In this document: positions 21,701 to 33,634 of the stretch, piece after piece
Layout of the letters: every line of letters begins with the position of its first letter
Numbering within the stretch: the stretch's first letter is position 1
DNA from: Marsupella aquatica
Lineage: Eukaryota > Marchantiophyta
NCBI GenBank assembly: GCA_973895155.1
Contig: OZ316898.1
Location: 7,936,001 to 8,000,000 of the forward strand
Length of the DNA stretch: 64,000 nucleotides
Direction: 5' to 3'
The notes under the pieces: model-generated
What the model saw: only the letters and a program-made list of their open reading frames with translations
Told to the model about the DNA's origin: nothing
The model's database searches: none
Program-made: the position numbers and the translations under genes

Positions 21701-24700
21701 TATTTCGATGTCTCGCATAATGAATCGAATAAGTTTTTTCAATAATCTTACCCACAGGCTCACTATCTGACTGTTGCGAAATACCTCTGATTTTTTCGTA
21801 CAAAATTAGTTTCGACCCCACTGTTTTCCTCTACACGTGCTGCTTATACTTCAATAACCTCGGGATCTTAAACCTTCAATCCTCTACCTGGTCTCCATAG
21901 AATTACCAGTTTGAGCAAATTGTTGCACTTACTCTGGGTTCGAAATTAGTGTGGATTGGCAAGAATTAACCTGGACTGCCGAAATATTCTCGACGTTTTA
22001 GGGCAGAAAGAATTAGCCTACTGCATCGTATAACTTACATAGACCAGATTTTTGCCCGATTTTGAAATAGTTTGGTCCAGACCAAATGTTGTTGACGGTA
22101 TAGTCAGTAGCACTTACCAAAACAAGGGAACCAGAGGAAGTAGTTCGGCCTTCACTGTGCTCATGTCTAAGGCAACTTCCGAATAAAGTACGTCATTGGT
22201 GAAAATGTCATGACGGAGTACCGTTGTCCCATTCAGTTCTCCCACCTAAATTCAAAACAATGAGTTCAGTTATATTTCACGAGGTCCACACAATCAAGCA
22301 TCAGCCCTGGCGTACAAATGTAGTGATGCAAAGAGGTACGGGTGTAAGGCATGGAAACAAATCGGGGCACATGTAACACGGCTTGAACGTTTCAAAGCAA
22401 TGACTTCACATATGGAAACCGATGAAACGATAGATGGGAACTGTACCGCAATAGGGACATGAATGGGAGTTTTAGGTATGTCTTTCAATGATAAACATGG
22501 AACCACTCTCAACGCTTCAGGAGCATCAGGTGTTTCCTGCCTCAAGCGCAACTCCTCAGTCACACGAGTTAATTCAGCCAGATCTGCTTCGGTCATGCTT
22601 GCTTTCAATTTTGACAGTCTTTCAGCCTCCTCAGCTTCATCTCGTGCCCCTTTCTCTGGATCAGGCTGCATAACATTTCAGCTTAGAAAGCAGTAATTGT
22701 AAACTTCACTAGTTCCATCAGTTCCACCCAGTCAAACTACATGTCAGTCTAAGGTTCAGGTTCATGACGAGATATGTGCCACAAGACTTCTTACCTGCAA
22801 TTCTACTGTTACAAGATGTTGATTGTCTAGAATGAACTCTTGGATGAGGGGAGAAAACACTCCTTTGATACCCTCATTTGCAATTCGTGCTTTAAATGCC
22901 TCAAGAGGCTTGGCGAACCGAAGAGGCTCAAAGGGGTCCCCTCCATACAACCACTTTCCCTGCACCAACACAGCTCAAATGAGGTGACTCGGTTGGAATG
23001 GAATCTTGAGAATATCGCAATAGGATTTCCAATTCTACGTTCTAACAATCAACGTTACGTTACCCCGTGAGGCCAGCAATTGAATGGCAGTGTAATGCAA
23101 AGGCGAGCCTTAGATGGATCTCAACTTGGAATAATACAAACACCACTATGCGTCGCGACGGTCACTTAGTGCCCACAATAAGACTTACCATCGAACGGAG
23201 CATGAGTGACAGACCCCTAGGGAAAGAGCCAGTATTGTTCTCTCGCAGAGAAAATTCGACAGAGTTGATAGAAGCTTCCACAGCCTCTTCAGTGAAACCC
23301 TCATCTACCAATTTCTTGAAAGTGCTAAAGATAAGGTCTTCTACTTTTTGAATATTTTCGTCAGCGACGCCCTTCATTCCAACGCTGAACTGAGGTTGAC
23401 GAAGCTCATCCTCAATACCCCCACCAACAATAGATTCTCCTAGTCCACTCTCCATCAGAGCCTTCCTAAGAGGGGCAGCTGGTGTGCCAAGAAGTAGATT
23501 GTCTAGGAAGCCAAGAGCCAATTCTGTTTCAAGGTCTAAGGGCTCGTCAGTCAGAAGCCAGTTCAAAGCCACCATATTCTTTTTAGCTGACTCGCTATCC
23601 TCCCCAACAGCGTACTTCTCCACTACCTTCTTTGGCTCTTTGAAGAGCTTCTGGATTGCAATTTCAGATTTTTGTGGTGAGGAGCTGACCTCGAACTGAT
23701 CCAAGTACGCTGCAGCCAAGGCCAAACGAAGCGTCAACAATATACTTTCTATGGCTCCATGATGCAAAAACACACTCTTACTCCAGCTTCTAAGTCTGAA
23801 AGATTCATCATTTATGAACCACAAAGGCATCAAAGTAAGAATCACATAACTCTCAGCAGGTTAAATTCCTCAGCAACATCCCGTTAACAGACCATGAGGG
23901 TTTTCTCAAAATCTAACTCTTGCTGAGATCTTTACTCAATATATGCTTCTTCGTACGATTAAAATTAGCGATTTCAGCCGTTCAACTTTCAGCCCCTGAA
24001 CTCGCCCCTCAACGAGGAAGTGAAGTCTGAAGAACTCACCACTCAAGATCCGTAAGCGCTCATTGGCATCGTCATCCCCATAAAACCAGATTCGAGAATT
24101 ACTTGGATGATAAAATTTGTCGTGAAAGTCCTGTGAGACAAAGATTTTGTAAAGATACTCGTGCAAATCCCCTCCCCGCAACTAGGCAGGATTCTATTTT
24201 CACAGCTATTTCGATGCACTAAACAAATTTTGCTCGTATTATCTCAGGCACGCGTCGGCTTGACCATAATTCATTTAAGCCAAGCATATGATTCTCCCAC
24301 CATGAACAATGTGGTGGTGATTGTCAGCTCACCAAAACAGTACTTCCCCTACTTTAAATACATTCAAAGGCTAGAAAGCCTTGGCAGTTGTCTAGGAAGC
24401 TTGTCACAGTACCATGTTCGAGACATGATCAAGATGGGACATGAAAAGCATAGACTCACCACCCACACTCATTATTGATACAGACCTTAAATCGTTCATA
24501 AGTAAGATTGGGAATAACTTTTGGGTCGCCTCCACTATCCACACCGTAAGTGTTGTCGGGAAACAAAGCCTGCGAAAGATTTATATATCCATTCCACTCA
24601 ATGATTGTAAAATGTAACAGTTATGTTGATCCAGGGTTGCAACAAATAAAATTTTGCAACCTATCTGCCTCCTTCAAAAGACATCCCCTGCGAACACAAT

Positions 24701-26964
24701 CCTACAAGGCAGATAACAATGGACCAAGACGTACCTGCTGCGTGACACGACCAAGAACATTATCAGGCTGTGAGTAAACACCCTTCATTTCATTGAAGAC
24801 CACCCCTGTAGTGACACGAGAAAGACAACATTAGGGACTGAAGGCTCATCGCTCTCTATCCAGAATGGCATGCATCATGGAGTAGAGGCCCTTGTGCCGG
24901 ATGTTACTATTCGGCTGAACTATGAGGTCAAACCGGCAGTCCACAGGGAATGAGGAAGCAGGCGCTTTTGTACCTTTGAATGTGATGTCCTCTGATGGGT
25001 TGTTCAGTTCATAATGCCAGCCCTCTTGTAAAAACGTGTTTGGATCCTTCAAACAATTAGGAAAGAATACAGCGTCCAAGTACACATCCACCAAATTATA
25101 AAAGTCCTGAACAACAATCAAACCCGAAAACCGATCAGCGTGCTTGAAAATGGGAAGTGCTATTGACAAATCGCCATTAGACACAGCAAGTTTACCAGTT
25201 TTTAGGATGAACTAAGTTCATAATTACCGAGGGATTTGTACAATGTTTGAGGCACGGAAGTGCTTTATGGGCAACAGTCCCTCCACGGAGATTCAACACA
25301 ATTAGAACTTGCCTTCAGATTCGTCGAAGCTACTGGATAGCAAGTCCGATCTGGATAAGTGAAGGCGTTCAAGAAGGTGTGCAAGCTGCCCTTAAGAAGT
25401 TCCACAAAGGGCTCTTTCAGTGGATACTTCCTGGACCCACATAAGACACTATGCTCCAAAATGTGTGGAATCCCCGTCGAATCTTCGCTGCATGAAAGAC
25501 AAACTCAAAGTTTAATGCTAAAGTACTGTAGTTGCATTCTGTCTAAGGGCACCTGGGGAGTAAAGGATTTGAGCCAACCTTCCCAACCGGGAAGTCTAAA
25601 AGAGCAAGAGAGAAATTGAGAGAGAAGACTTACGGGGGAGTTCGAAATACTACACCAAAAACCTTATTCTCATCGTCATTGGAGACAGACATTATTTCAG
25701 CTCCTGTTTTCTTGTGCCGGTACAGCACAGCAGTGGAATCGTACTCATCAATGAATTGCTGGCTCACTTCCTCGAATCCAAGCTGTGTGACTAGCTCTGG
25801 ACTTGCCCCTAAGATTCAGAGAATCCACATCGAGAGCGTACGAACAGGTGAGCTGATCGTACAAAACTTCAACCTCGTACAGTGCTCTCAATGGCATAAA
25901 TTGAGAGGTAACAAAACAGAGTAGGGAGGAATAACAGGGAAAGCTACAAGCACGTGGAAACTGAGCTTTATATTTCCCTCCTCGTTTTCAATTCGTTGTG
26001 ATTCCTCCAGAGCAAGTGGAGTCCTGAGACTCCTAACGGAATGTGTGGTTTAAGCGACTCCGAATCAAAGGTATGCAGATTTCAAACGTTTAATAATTAT
26101 GAATTTCAAACGTTTAATAATTATGAGGTTCAAAAATTAAAATTTGGAAAGCATCTGAAGAATCCTTTGCAATTAAAGGGATACGATTTTTCTTGAATTG
26201 CTTCATTTTTCGTAACAAACGCTGACTCGTTGGCCAGGGAGCACTCATGAGATGCAGAGCACCTTAAATCCCAATTCATGAAGGAAACAATCAACCGATT
26301 GAAGAAACCCCTGAATCCTGAAGGGATTCCGTGAATTGCCCCGGTTGGCAAAACCCCGTCGCATGGGACATTTACGCGACGAAGCATCCTTACCGAGTTT
26401 CGGAGCCGAGGGTGTGGCAAGAACAGCCTGAGGGGTGGCAGCCGCCGAGAGGCCTCTGCTGGAGACGAGAGAATCCGAGCCCCGTCTCTGCACTTTGAGT
26501 CCCGCACCAACGCACCATCGCGAACCCCTGCAGATGTCACTGCCGCTGTTCTTGCTTAAACCCTTCAACGCCATCTGACCCTCCACAATCCTTCCAGTCG
26601 AGGAGGAAGAAGCACAAACAGCCCGCGTGTGGCCAGAGGCAGGACCGGAGATCACGTCCATCGTAGCCAGCTGCTGTATGCGGTGAGGCAGCGCTCGAGC
26701 TTGGGCTAACGATGATCCGTAGGGACGCATTGCTGCTGCAAATGCGAATGCCCCTCTAGTTAAAATCGCTGCCAGTTCTTTGCTGGTACTGCTCCTGGTC
26801 CTGCTGCTACTATTGCTACTGCTGTGGTGTAATTCTCGAGACGACGACGAAGTCCGTGCGCAGACGCGAGGATAGGTTCGGACTCGCTTTAATAATGGAG
26901 CATGCGAAAAAAACAGTGGCAGCAAGTCCAACGAGGATCCTACAGAAGATCTCCAGAGTAGCAT
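18734..26964 (-). CDS. PREP: presequence protease, mitochondrial/plastid (M16C metallopeptidase), 19 exons
   Basis: Exons in transcript order: 26964-26394, 25808-25634, 25487-25313, 25106-24974, 24805-24735, 24569-24486, 24130-24040, 23709-23189, 22959-22795, 22665-22447, 22245-22118, 21622-21433, 21200-21117, 20975-20878, 20509-20245, 20096-19934, 19487-19307, 19176-19105, 18875-18734. All phases agree; 1175 aa from the first ATG, or 1097 aa from the in-frame ATG at 26730, which is nearer the roughly 1080 aa of Arabidopsis PREP1. The N terminus is Ser/Arg/Ala-rich with few acidic residues, as in a dual-targeting peptide. The inverted zinc motif HILEH (H257, E260, H261) and a distal Glu in FNEMKG at 357 keep the same 96-residue spacing as in Arabidopsis. 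The enzyme degrades cleaved targeting peptides and other short peptides in the matrix and stroma. Intron 3 (25312-25107) uses a GC donor. Confidence 0.93.
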
Positions 26965-28184
26965 CAAACCTGGTAATAAAAGATGGCTGCGACTCCTGCG
27001 AGACCAAAACTGCCCCAGAATGGTTTGACCGCTTGCCTTGCGTGGGCTTGTTGTTTGCTTGAGTCCTCTAGCTTCCTTGCTTGCTTGGCCAGGATTGATT
27101 CCGCCCGCCTACAGTCGAAGGGACGGGCAGGGGAGAGATGAGGATCATTAGCGGCTGGCTATGGATCTATGGTGGCGTAAGACGCGACGTAAACTTTATT
27201 AGAAAGGGAGGAAAGCGGCGAGAGCGAGGCACAGAGTGTGATGAGTCGGAGCTGCGCAGAGGTCCAGAGAGGAGGAGGAAGAAAAGGAAGAAGAGGGAGG
27301 AAGATGGAGGATGGCACACGCTTCACCACTCATCGTCGTGCTCGCTCGGCCCTCCATCTCCTTCCCCTTGCTTTCGTTTCCTTTCCTCTCTTTTCCTCGC
27401 TGTCTTATTTCACAGCCTCTTGTGATACTTCCTCCCTAAACCCTCCCTCCCTGGCTCCCTCCCTTTCCTCTCTGTCCTATTTGATAGCCTCTTGCGATAG
27501 AATAGTGCCCTTTTAATTTGTGCCTTCACTTGTCAATCCCCTGTGTTTTTGGGTCAAAAGTGCGTCCTCTTGCTTTCGTTTCCTTTCCTCTCTTTTCCTC
27601 GCTGTCTTATTTCACAGCCTCTTGTGATACTCCCTCCCTAAACCCTCCCTCCCTCCCGCCGTGCCTCCCTTCCTTTCCTCTCCGTCCTATTTGATAGCCT
27701 CTTGCGATAGAATAATGCCATTTTAATTTGTGCCTTTACTTGTCATTTTCCTGAGTTTTTGGGTCAAAAGTGCGTGATACTTGACATTCCCCTGTGTTTT
27801 TGGGTCAATAGCGCGTCTCAAAATAGGATTGACTTATGAACTACTGTAGGACATAATATTGTTTTTATGGCCAGGATAAATATATTCTGGGCTGCTTAAA
27901 TATGTTGTGTTTTTTGGGTCAAAAGTTGACATGTCTAATGCATATGTGCAGGCCTCTAATGGGGTGGGCTAGCTCCTAATTGATGCTAAGGTGGTGTATA
28001 TTCCTTCATTGATAATTGTGCTGAAATGAATGACTGATATTGCGGCTCTATATTAATACCCTTTTGTGAAAAGTAACAAATAGCTCAAATTGGAAGGCAA
28101 TTGCATTATCTAAATCTAATAGTGGTGGTCATTTCTATGATCTTGAGTTAGATCAAATGAATACTATTATTGTTTTGTGCATAG
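26965..28184. other. PREP upstream region and spacer
   Basis: This holds the PREP promoter (minus strand) followed by pyrimidine-rich spacer. Frames of 90-95 codons at 27138-27516 are low-complexity artefacts of C/T-rich sequence. A 202-bp tandem duplication lies within and is listed separately. Confidence 0.4.
27367..27775. repeat. 202-bp tandem duplication
   Basis: Two copies begin CTTGCTTTCGTTTCC at 27367 and 27569 and both run through CCTCTTGCGATAGAATA and TTTTTGGGTCAAAAGTGCG. They differ at a few sites and small indels. A third partial copy of the tail (CCCCTGTGTTTTTGGGTCAA) follows at about 27787. Confidence 0.85.
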
Positions 28185-29435
28185 ATTGCTTGATGTGGAG
28201 ATTTATATGACTCAACTCCAAATTTTATTGAGAAGAAGACTAGACACTTGGTGTATCAACTCTTGTGCTCCTTGTATGGTTTGAAATAGAATCTTAAGCA
28301 ATGGAATAAACATTTTTATTCCATATCTTCATATTGTCCAATTGGTTCACCAAAAGTGAACATGATGTTGTATAATTTACATGAATGAGGTGGAACATTC
28401 CCGGGAACATTACTCATTCTTGGATTATATTGTGTTGACACTATAAGTGGATGACATGTTGATCCTGGCTGACACAATTATGGTTATGTCAAAGACAGTA
28501 TTTGGATAAGGTACTTTCCAAGTATGGGATCATGGAGAATGCCAAACCAATTGGTACTCCATTGGCTTCCCACTTCAAACTCTCCAATAATGATTGCCCT
28601 TCTATTGAGAATAATAGACTTATGATTAAATCAATTCCTTATGATAGTGTTGTGGGTAGTTTGATGTATACAATGACAATCACTAGACTAGACCTGACAT
28701 TAAGCACAATGTTAACATTTTGATCAAATTTATGGCAAACTCTGGTAAACTTCACTGGGAAGCAATGAAGTGGGTTTTGCACTATCTGAAAGAAACCTTG
28801 GATTGTGTGATTTTGTTTGATGATAAAATATACTATACTCTAGAGTTAGGAAGTTATGTAGGTTTAGATTAATTATGTTGGTAAATTGGATATCAAGAAA
28901 TATACTATAGGCTATGTGTTTATGCTAGGTGGAGGTTGTGTCAACTAGAAGTCTGCAACTCAGTCCTATGTTGCCTTGTTTAATATTGAAACTGAGTGAA
29001 TGGCTTTCTATGAGGCAACCAAGGACCTGATTTGACTATGAAGGTTGATGAGTGATCTAGGTCTTTCACTTGAAAGACCAATGCTATTGTGTGACAATGC
29101 ATTGCATCTAGCTAAGAACCTTGTGTTTCCACTCCAAACAAAGGACATTGACATTCATTATCACTTCATCCATGAGACAATTGAGACAAAGCAAATGTTT
29201 CTAGAGAATGAGGCTTCATAGGCAAACCGGGATTGGAGGAGAATGCAATAGGCATGTTTATCAAAGTGTTATCTACCTGTAGTTTGACACATTGCAAAGA
29301 TATGATCGGGGATATGATTAATGTTATGGCCAAATTGAGACTATGTAGATATGTCACTTAGTTATATATTGTGCATCACCACACTCATTGTGTGAAATGG
29401 AAGGGGAAATAGAGTCGAGGTGGAGATTATTAAGA
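28185..29435 (+). mobile_element. decayed Ty1/copia retrotransposon (RT-RNase H part)
   Basis: Fragments of copia pol appear in order but in shifting frames and with several stops. LDVEIYMTQ and LVYQL...SLYGLK come first (palm region of the reverse transcriptase). Then come NAKPIGTPLASHFKL, VVGSLMYTMTITRLDL, HWEAMKWVLHYLKETLD, an RNase H segment resembling KSATQSYVAL...EATKDL, and finally DIDIHYHFI. A purine-rich GGTGGAGATTATT at about 29420-29434 fits the polypurine tract that precedes the 3' LTR in copia elements. Gag, protease, integrase and the 5' LTR are missing. Nothing here could be active. Confidence 0.85.
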
Positions 29436-30075
29436 AACATGTACTCTCACATGCTATGAATCCTTTAGAAATTTTTTCACTCATGGTGTCTTGTCGGTGT
29501 AATGTAAGGTCGTGTGTACTCTCATGTTTTTGCATATGTTGTTTATCTAGTTTTGGCCAAGGGTTTCTTAAAAAGAGCTCCTAGGTTAGTTTTGTGGATG
29601 AAAGGTGCATTCATCGCTCTATTGGAACCTTTGATCTGCTCATTAATGTGTGAATGACACTCGGGGGGTTAACTAAGTGTATATTTTGGGATACCACGTG
29701 TGTGCCTAGCCTAATATAAATAAAGTTATTTTATAAAGAAAATATTCTAAGAATATTCGTTATTTTCAATATTAATAACTTATTTTACTCTATAAAATAT
29801 ATATATTAAAGAATATTCTATAAGCGTGAGTTTATAATACCTTCTTTTGTCTTCTATACTTTTGACAAATTTTAGTTAATTTTTTATCAAAATTCATATT
29901 TTGGATTGGTTCCTAAAAGTTTTGATAGTCAATCCCCTGAGGAATGACACCTACTCTGGCTTTGACCATAATATTTTGGTAATTGATGCTAATGTCTTTC
30001 CATCGCATGGTTGACCCTTTGTCAGACACATGACATTGGTAATGAACTTGTGGAAGTATTTGATTTAGTCCTTAG
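29436..30075. other. AT-rich flank, possibly eroded LTR
   Basis: This follows the presumed polypurine tract of the copia remnant, where a 3' LTR would begin. No matching second LTR was found in the window, so the LTR cannot be delimited. The segment is AT-rich and without genes. Confidence 0.35.
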
Positions 30076-30900
30076 TTGATATGGTGTCAAAGATCGGGGT
30101 TGTCAGAGAAAATTTCAGTTGATTATCAATGTGCAGCTGCAAGATGTGAAACAATGATCTTGGCAATGGTACTCAACTCAAGGTTGAGATCCTATGAAGA
30201 GCTTGTCTGCATCCATCACCCAGTATTGGATACATCTACGATGAACATCTTAACGAAAGCCAAATTCACATCAAAGAATACAAAAGAAAGATAAAAGAGC
30301 TTGGAGAAAAGCGTGAGAAACAAGTGTGTTCCCAACTATGGTGGTTGTATGCAAAATTATCTTTGACCTTCTTCCATGAAAGCTAGAAAACAGACTGGAA
30401 AAGGTGCATGGAGACCTTGATTTGTCCTAAAAAATCCTCAAGGAAAACAAGGACCTCTCTAATCTATGGCAAGAAAGAGGTCCAAAGCCACTCATCTCTA
30501 CAATTGTTGATAAAAATGACCAAAAGTATGTGCCCATAGAAAACCAGACTTGAAGATCATTAAAGCAACTCAAGATCTTTAGAGCCCTTGTACAATACTA
30601 CTTCATGGTGGAGCAAGTAAAGGAAAGTCAACCTTTGCTAAAAATATGAGCAATACCCAAAATCTGGGAGAAATAACAATGTTTTCAATTATGTGATTGT
30701 GGTGTTGTGTGAAAATACTTCAATATCTGATAGTATAGTTTGGAGCATGTGTCTTCCAATGGTTTGATTGAGTAAAGTAGTTCAAAATATGGGAAAAAAG
30801 ATGACTGAAAGGCTAGAATAGCAAAAGCTCTCAAAACCTTATTGTTTGGTAAGAAAATTTTGATGATCTTTGATGGTGTTTAAGACAATCAAACCTTTCA
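30076..30900 (+). pseudogene. decayed P-loop NTPase gene (NACHT/NB-ARC-like)
   Basis: At 30598-30648 one frame reads LLHGGASKGKSTFAKNM, a Walker A loop (GxxxxGKS/T) with the hydrophobic lead-in usual for NACHT and NB-ARC domains. About 220 bp on, 30851-30880 reads KKILMIFDGV, a Walker B-like strand with an Asp. The spacing fits one nucleotide-binding domain. Stops and frame changes lie between them. An open stretch upstream (30076-30294, with SVDYQCAAARCE) may be the amino-terminal part. I cannot tell an immune receptor from another STAND ATPase; the gene is dead in either case. Confidence 0.5.
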
Positions 30901-31668
30901 TATCAAAAATAAAAATATTTTAGAACATTTTCTCTATAAAAGAGGTTATTTGTATTAAGATAGGATCGCACATGATATCCCAAAATATACAAAAAATTAA
31001 ACCTCCAATAATCATATACACCATAAGTTTTTTATGCATAAATTGTTGGAATAAGCATAATACACTAACCATGGTCGTTAATTTAATGTTGATCATATCT
31101 GAAAGAACAAACTAAAGTATTGAAAATGGCATTGAAGGAAAATATTGAACTATATTTCAGGCAATAGTAAGACTATTTTGACTGCAAACGCTACATAATT
31201 TAAACAAATATTAATTTGAGTTATTAGAATCATTGTCATCTTGAATTATCAGATGATTAAACATAGACTGCAATATTTTTCATGAAATATACCAAAATTT
31301 TAGCTTCAATAGCTTTCAATTGTAGCATTAACCAGAAACTTTTTTCATAGCAAAAATCTATTCTTGTTCTCTCTCTATATATTTTTGTTGATTTTCAGTT
31401 AAATCAAATACTACCAAAAAAATTGTAGGGATGTTTATCTAGCCTTAAACAAGCTAATCAAGCCAATTTGTGCACAGCGAATTTTAAATTTGGTCTTTCA
31501 AAAATGTTATCCTAACAGCATGATCCATCTAGGCACCTTTACAATTCTCCCTATATGATGAGATACACAAGCATTGAGAACCTGCATAAATCATGTTTTG
31601 CCGATAAAAAATAAGATGATCTTTTCTTCTCCATATTCTCCTAAGAAAAATCAAAATCTTAGTTGATG
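30901..31668. other. AT-rich spacer
   Basis: I see no gene or clear repeat here. It may be the decayed tail of the NTPase pseudogene. Confidence 0.35.
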
Positions 31669-31678
31669 TGATTTTGAA

Positions 31679-32467
31679 GAGAGATTTGCTTGGTGGGACC
31701 TCAAATGAAAGTTGTCCACTTAACCAGTCCCCAAAAGCCCAAAATGATTCGGTGGGACCTCAAAACGTAGGTTGAAGCGGGTTTAGTAAGAATTTTGTAT
31801 GGGCCCGATGGTGGCTTGGAAGGCTTGGAAACCCTTCTTCCCAATATGGGGCTTGGGAACCCTTCTCCCCAACAACGCATCTACTATTTGTGTAGTCCAC
31901 TATTCTGTGTATTGCTTCTCTTTGTAGCATCTACTCGAACGCCGCATGTAGCCCTTAGCAGAATGTCATGGAAAAATTACTCAACATTGAACAGGACCTT
32001 GAACTTTGCCAATCGATCCTCAATCTTGTTGCAACATTTATCACTGCACATCCTAAAACCCAGAACATATATTGACCAAGGTACCAGTCTGAACATCCTC
32101 TGCAGCACTCTCGATGATCATCGATCCCCTCCTCTCTGTGCAGCGCAACTTGACCCCCAAAATCCACCACAATGTATGAACATTGGGTTCAATAGCACCT
32201 AACATTTTGCTTGGAAACTCCTCAGCCTTGCCTCTCGTGAGCGTTGCAATGTGGTCCAAATGGGTATACAAGAAGTTGTTCTTGCCCTCATGCCAACGTC
32301 AATTTTTGTTGTTCTCAATTGAGTAAGGTGTCTGACATTTGCAGGGCCCGACAATTTCTTACTAAACCCGCTCCAACATCGGTTTGAGGCCCCACCAGGT
32401 CATTTTGGACTTTTGAGGACTAGTTAAGTCGACAGCTTTCAAGTGAGGCCCCACCAAGCAAATATCT
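31679..32467. mobile_element. 789-bp foldback element of the Mutator-like family
   Basis: The ends are inverted repeats of about 120-130 bp: 31679-31809 against 32341-32467 in reverse complement, sharing TTTGCTTGGTGGG, AGCGGGTTTAGTAAGAA and a GGGCCC near the inner end. It is flanked by a perfect 10-bp direct repeat TGATTTTGAA (31669-31678 and 32468-32477), the mark of a Mutator-like insertion. The terminus GAGAGATTTGCTTGG and the next 50 bp resemble the shorter MITEs at 16.85, 44.86 and 62.23 kb. The interior is unique. On the minus strand it holds an open stretch ending QTGTLVNICSGF (32271-32053) and, in another frame, CCNKIEDRLAKFKVLF, which may be captured gene sequence. No transposase is present. 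Confidence 0.75.
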
Positions 32468-32477
32468 TGATTTTGAA

Positions 32478-33630
32478 TGGAAAGATCTTCCCTAGAGGCT
32501 CTAACATCGAGCGACAACACCAATGAGGGTGAAAAAATGCCCACCACGGGGTAACCCAGACAAAAACCAAATGAAGTGATGAAAAACTTGCAGGAATGGG
32601 AGGAGACAAAGAGCTGGCAGCCTCCAATCACCCATTTATGATAAAAAAAATGGTGTCAAACACAACCAAAGATGGCCCAGAATGGTGCCAAAGCATACCA
32701 CCTACAAACATCCTTGTGTGGCCCGGCCCCATAGTCACCAAAGGGCCAGGCATGACCGTGGACAGGAGCAGGTCAAAGAAGCCCAAACCAGCACACGCAC
32801 CCTCCACACAAGGTAGCATCCTTATAATTGCACATCAAAAAGTAACAAACTATGGTGTATTCAAAATAATACTCACAGATTTAAATAAATAAATTTGATA
32901 CATCATGATGTTAATTGTCACATTTTGATATGCAATTACCAGGACTCCATCGGGTGGAGGGCATGCATAGTCAGGAATAGGACGCCAAACTGGGACCCGT
33001 CAGGCGGGAGTTAGGCCCAACAGCCCGGGTATAGGCCTAAGAGCTAACTCACATGTCATCAGCCCTTTGGATTTCTGGTCCTTATCATTCTTGAAGATGC
33101 TAGCGGAAAGCAAATTGCGCTTGTCCAGAAAGTTTGTAAATGCTATGTGTGTACTGCTCACTCATTTGCAACTAAAGATTATACAAGGCACTTCACCGAG
33201 TTGTTACTCTTGGCTACAAAATGTCGCGTTTGTGTTTTGTTTTATTGTGCAGTTTGAGGTTGAGACTTGAAAGGGCCATAAAGTTTCTAGCCCTTGCCAT
33301 TGAAAATGTAAAATTTTTGCATTCATGCCTGGCACATGAGGGGGTTCAGGCCAGTTTCTCTCCCTCAGTCATATGGTGGCATGCGTGAGGTTGAGGGCCA
33401 CATTGTGAAGGGCCGCTCACATGTGAGTTGACCCTAAGGGCCGTCTTGCATGTAGACAGTCCTAAAAAAATGGCCCTTACCACTCCCTAAATTGTATGAT
33501 CTAAATTTCATTGTCCCACTATGTGTGAGATGCACAATTCTTTTCCTTGTCTCTATTGTTTTTTTTTTGTTTGCCATTTCTTGAGTGTGTTGTCTAATCT
33601 ATTCTAATTTTAAAATCTTGGACCTCAAGG
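32478..33630. other. spacer
   Basis: No gene is supported. Frames up to 98 codons (32596-32892) have no motif. The stretch reads as ordinary AT-rich intergenic DNA. Confidence 0.4.
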
Positions 33631-33634
33631 ACCC

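Noticed and set aside
27138-27516. Two overlapping frames of 92-95 codons
   Set aside because: Pure consequence of purine-rich then C/T-rich low-complexity sequence, no motif.
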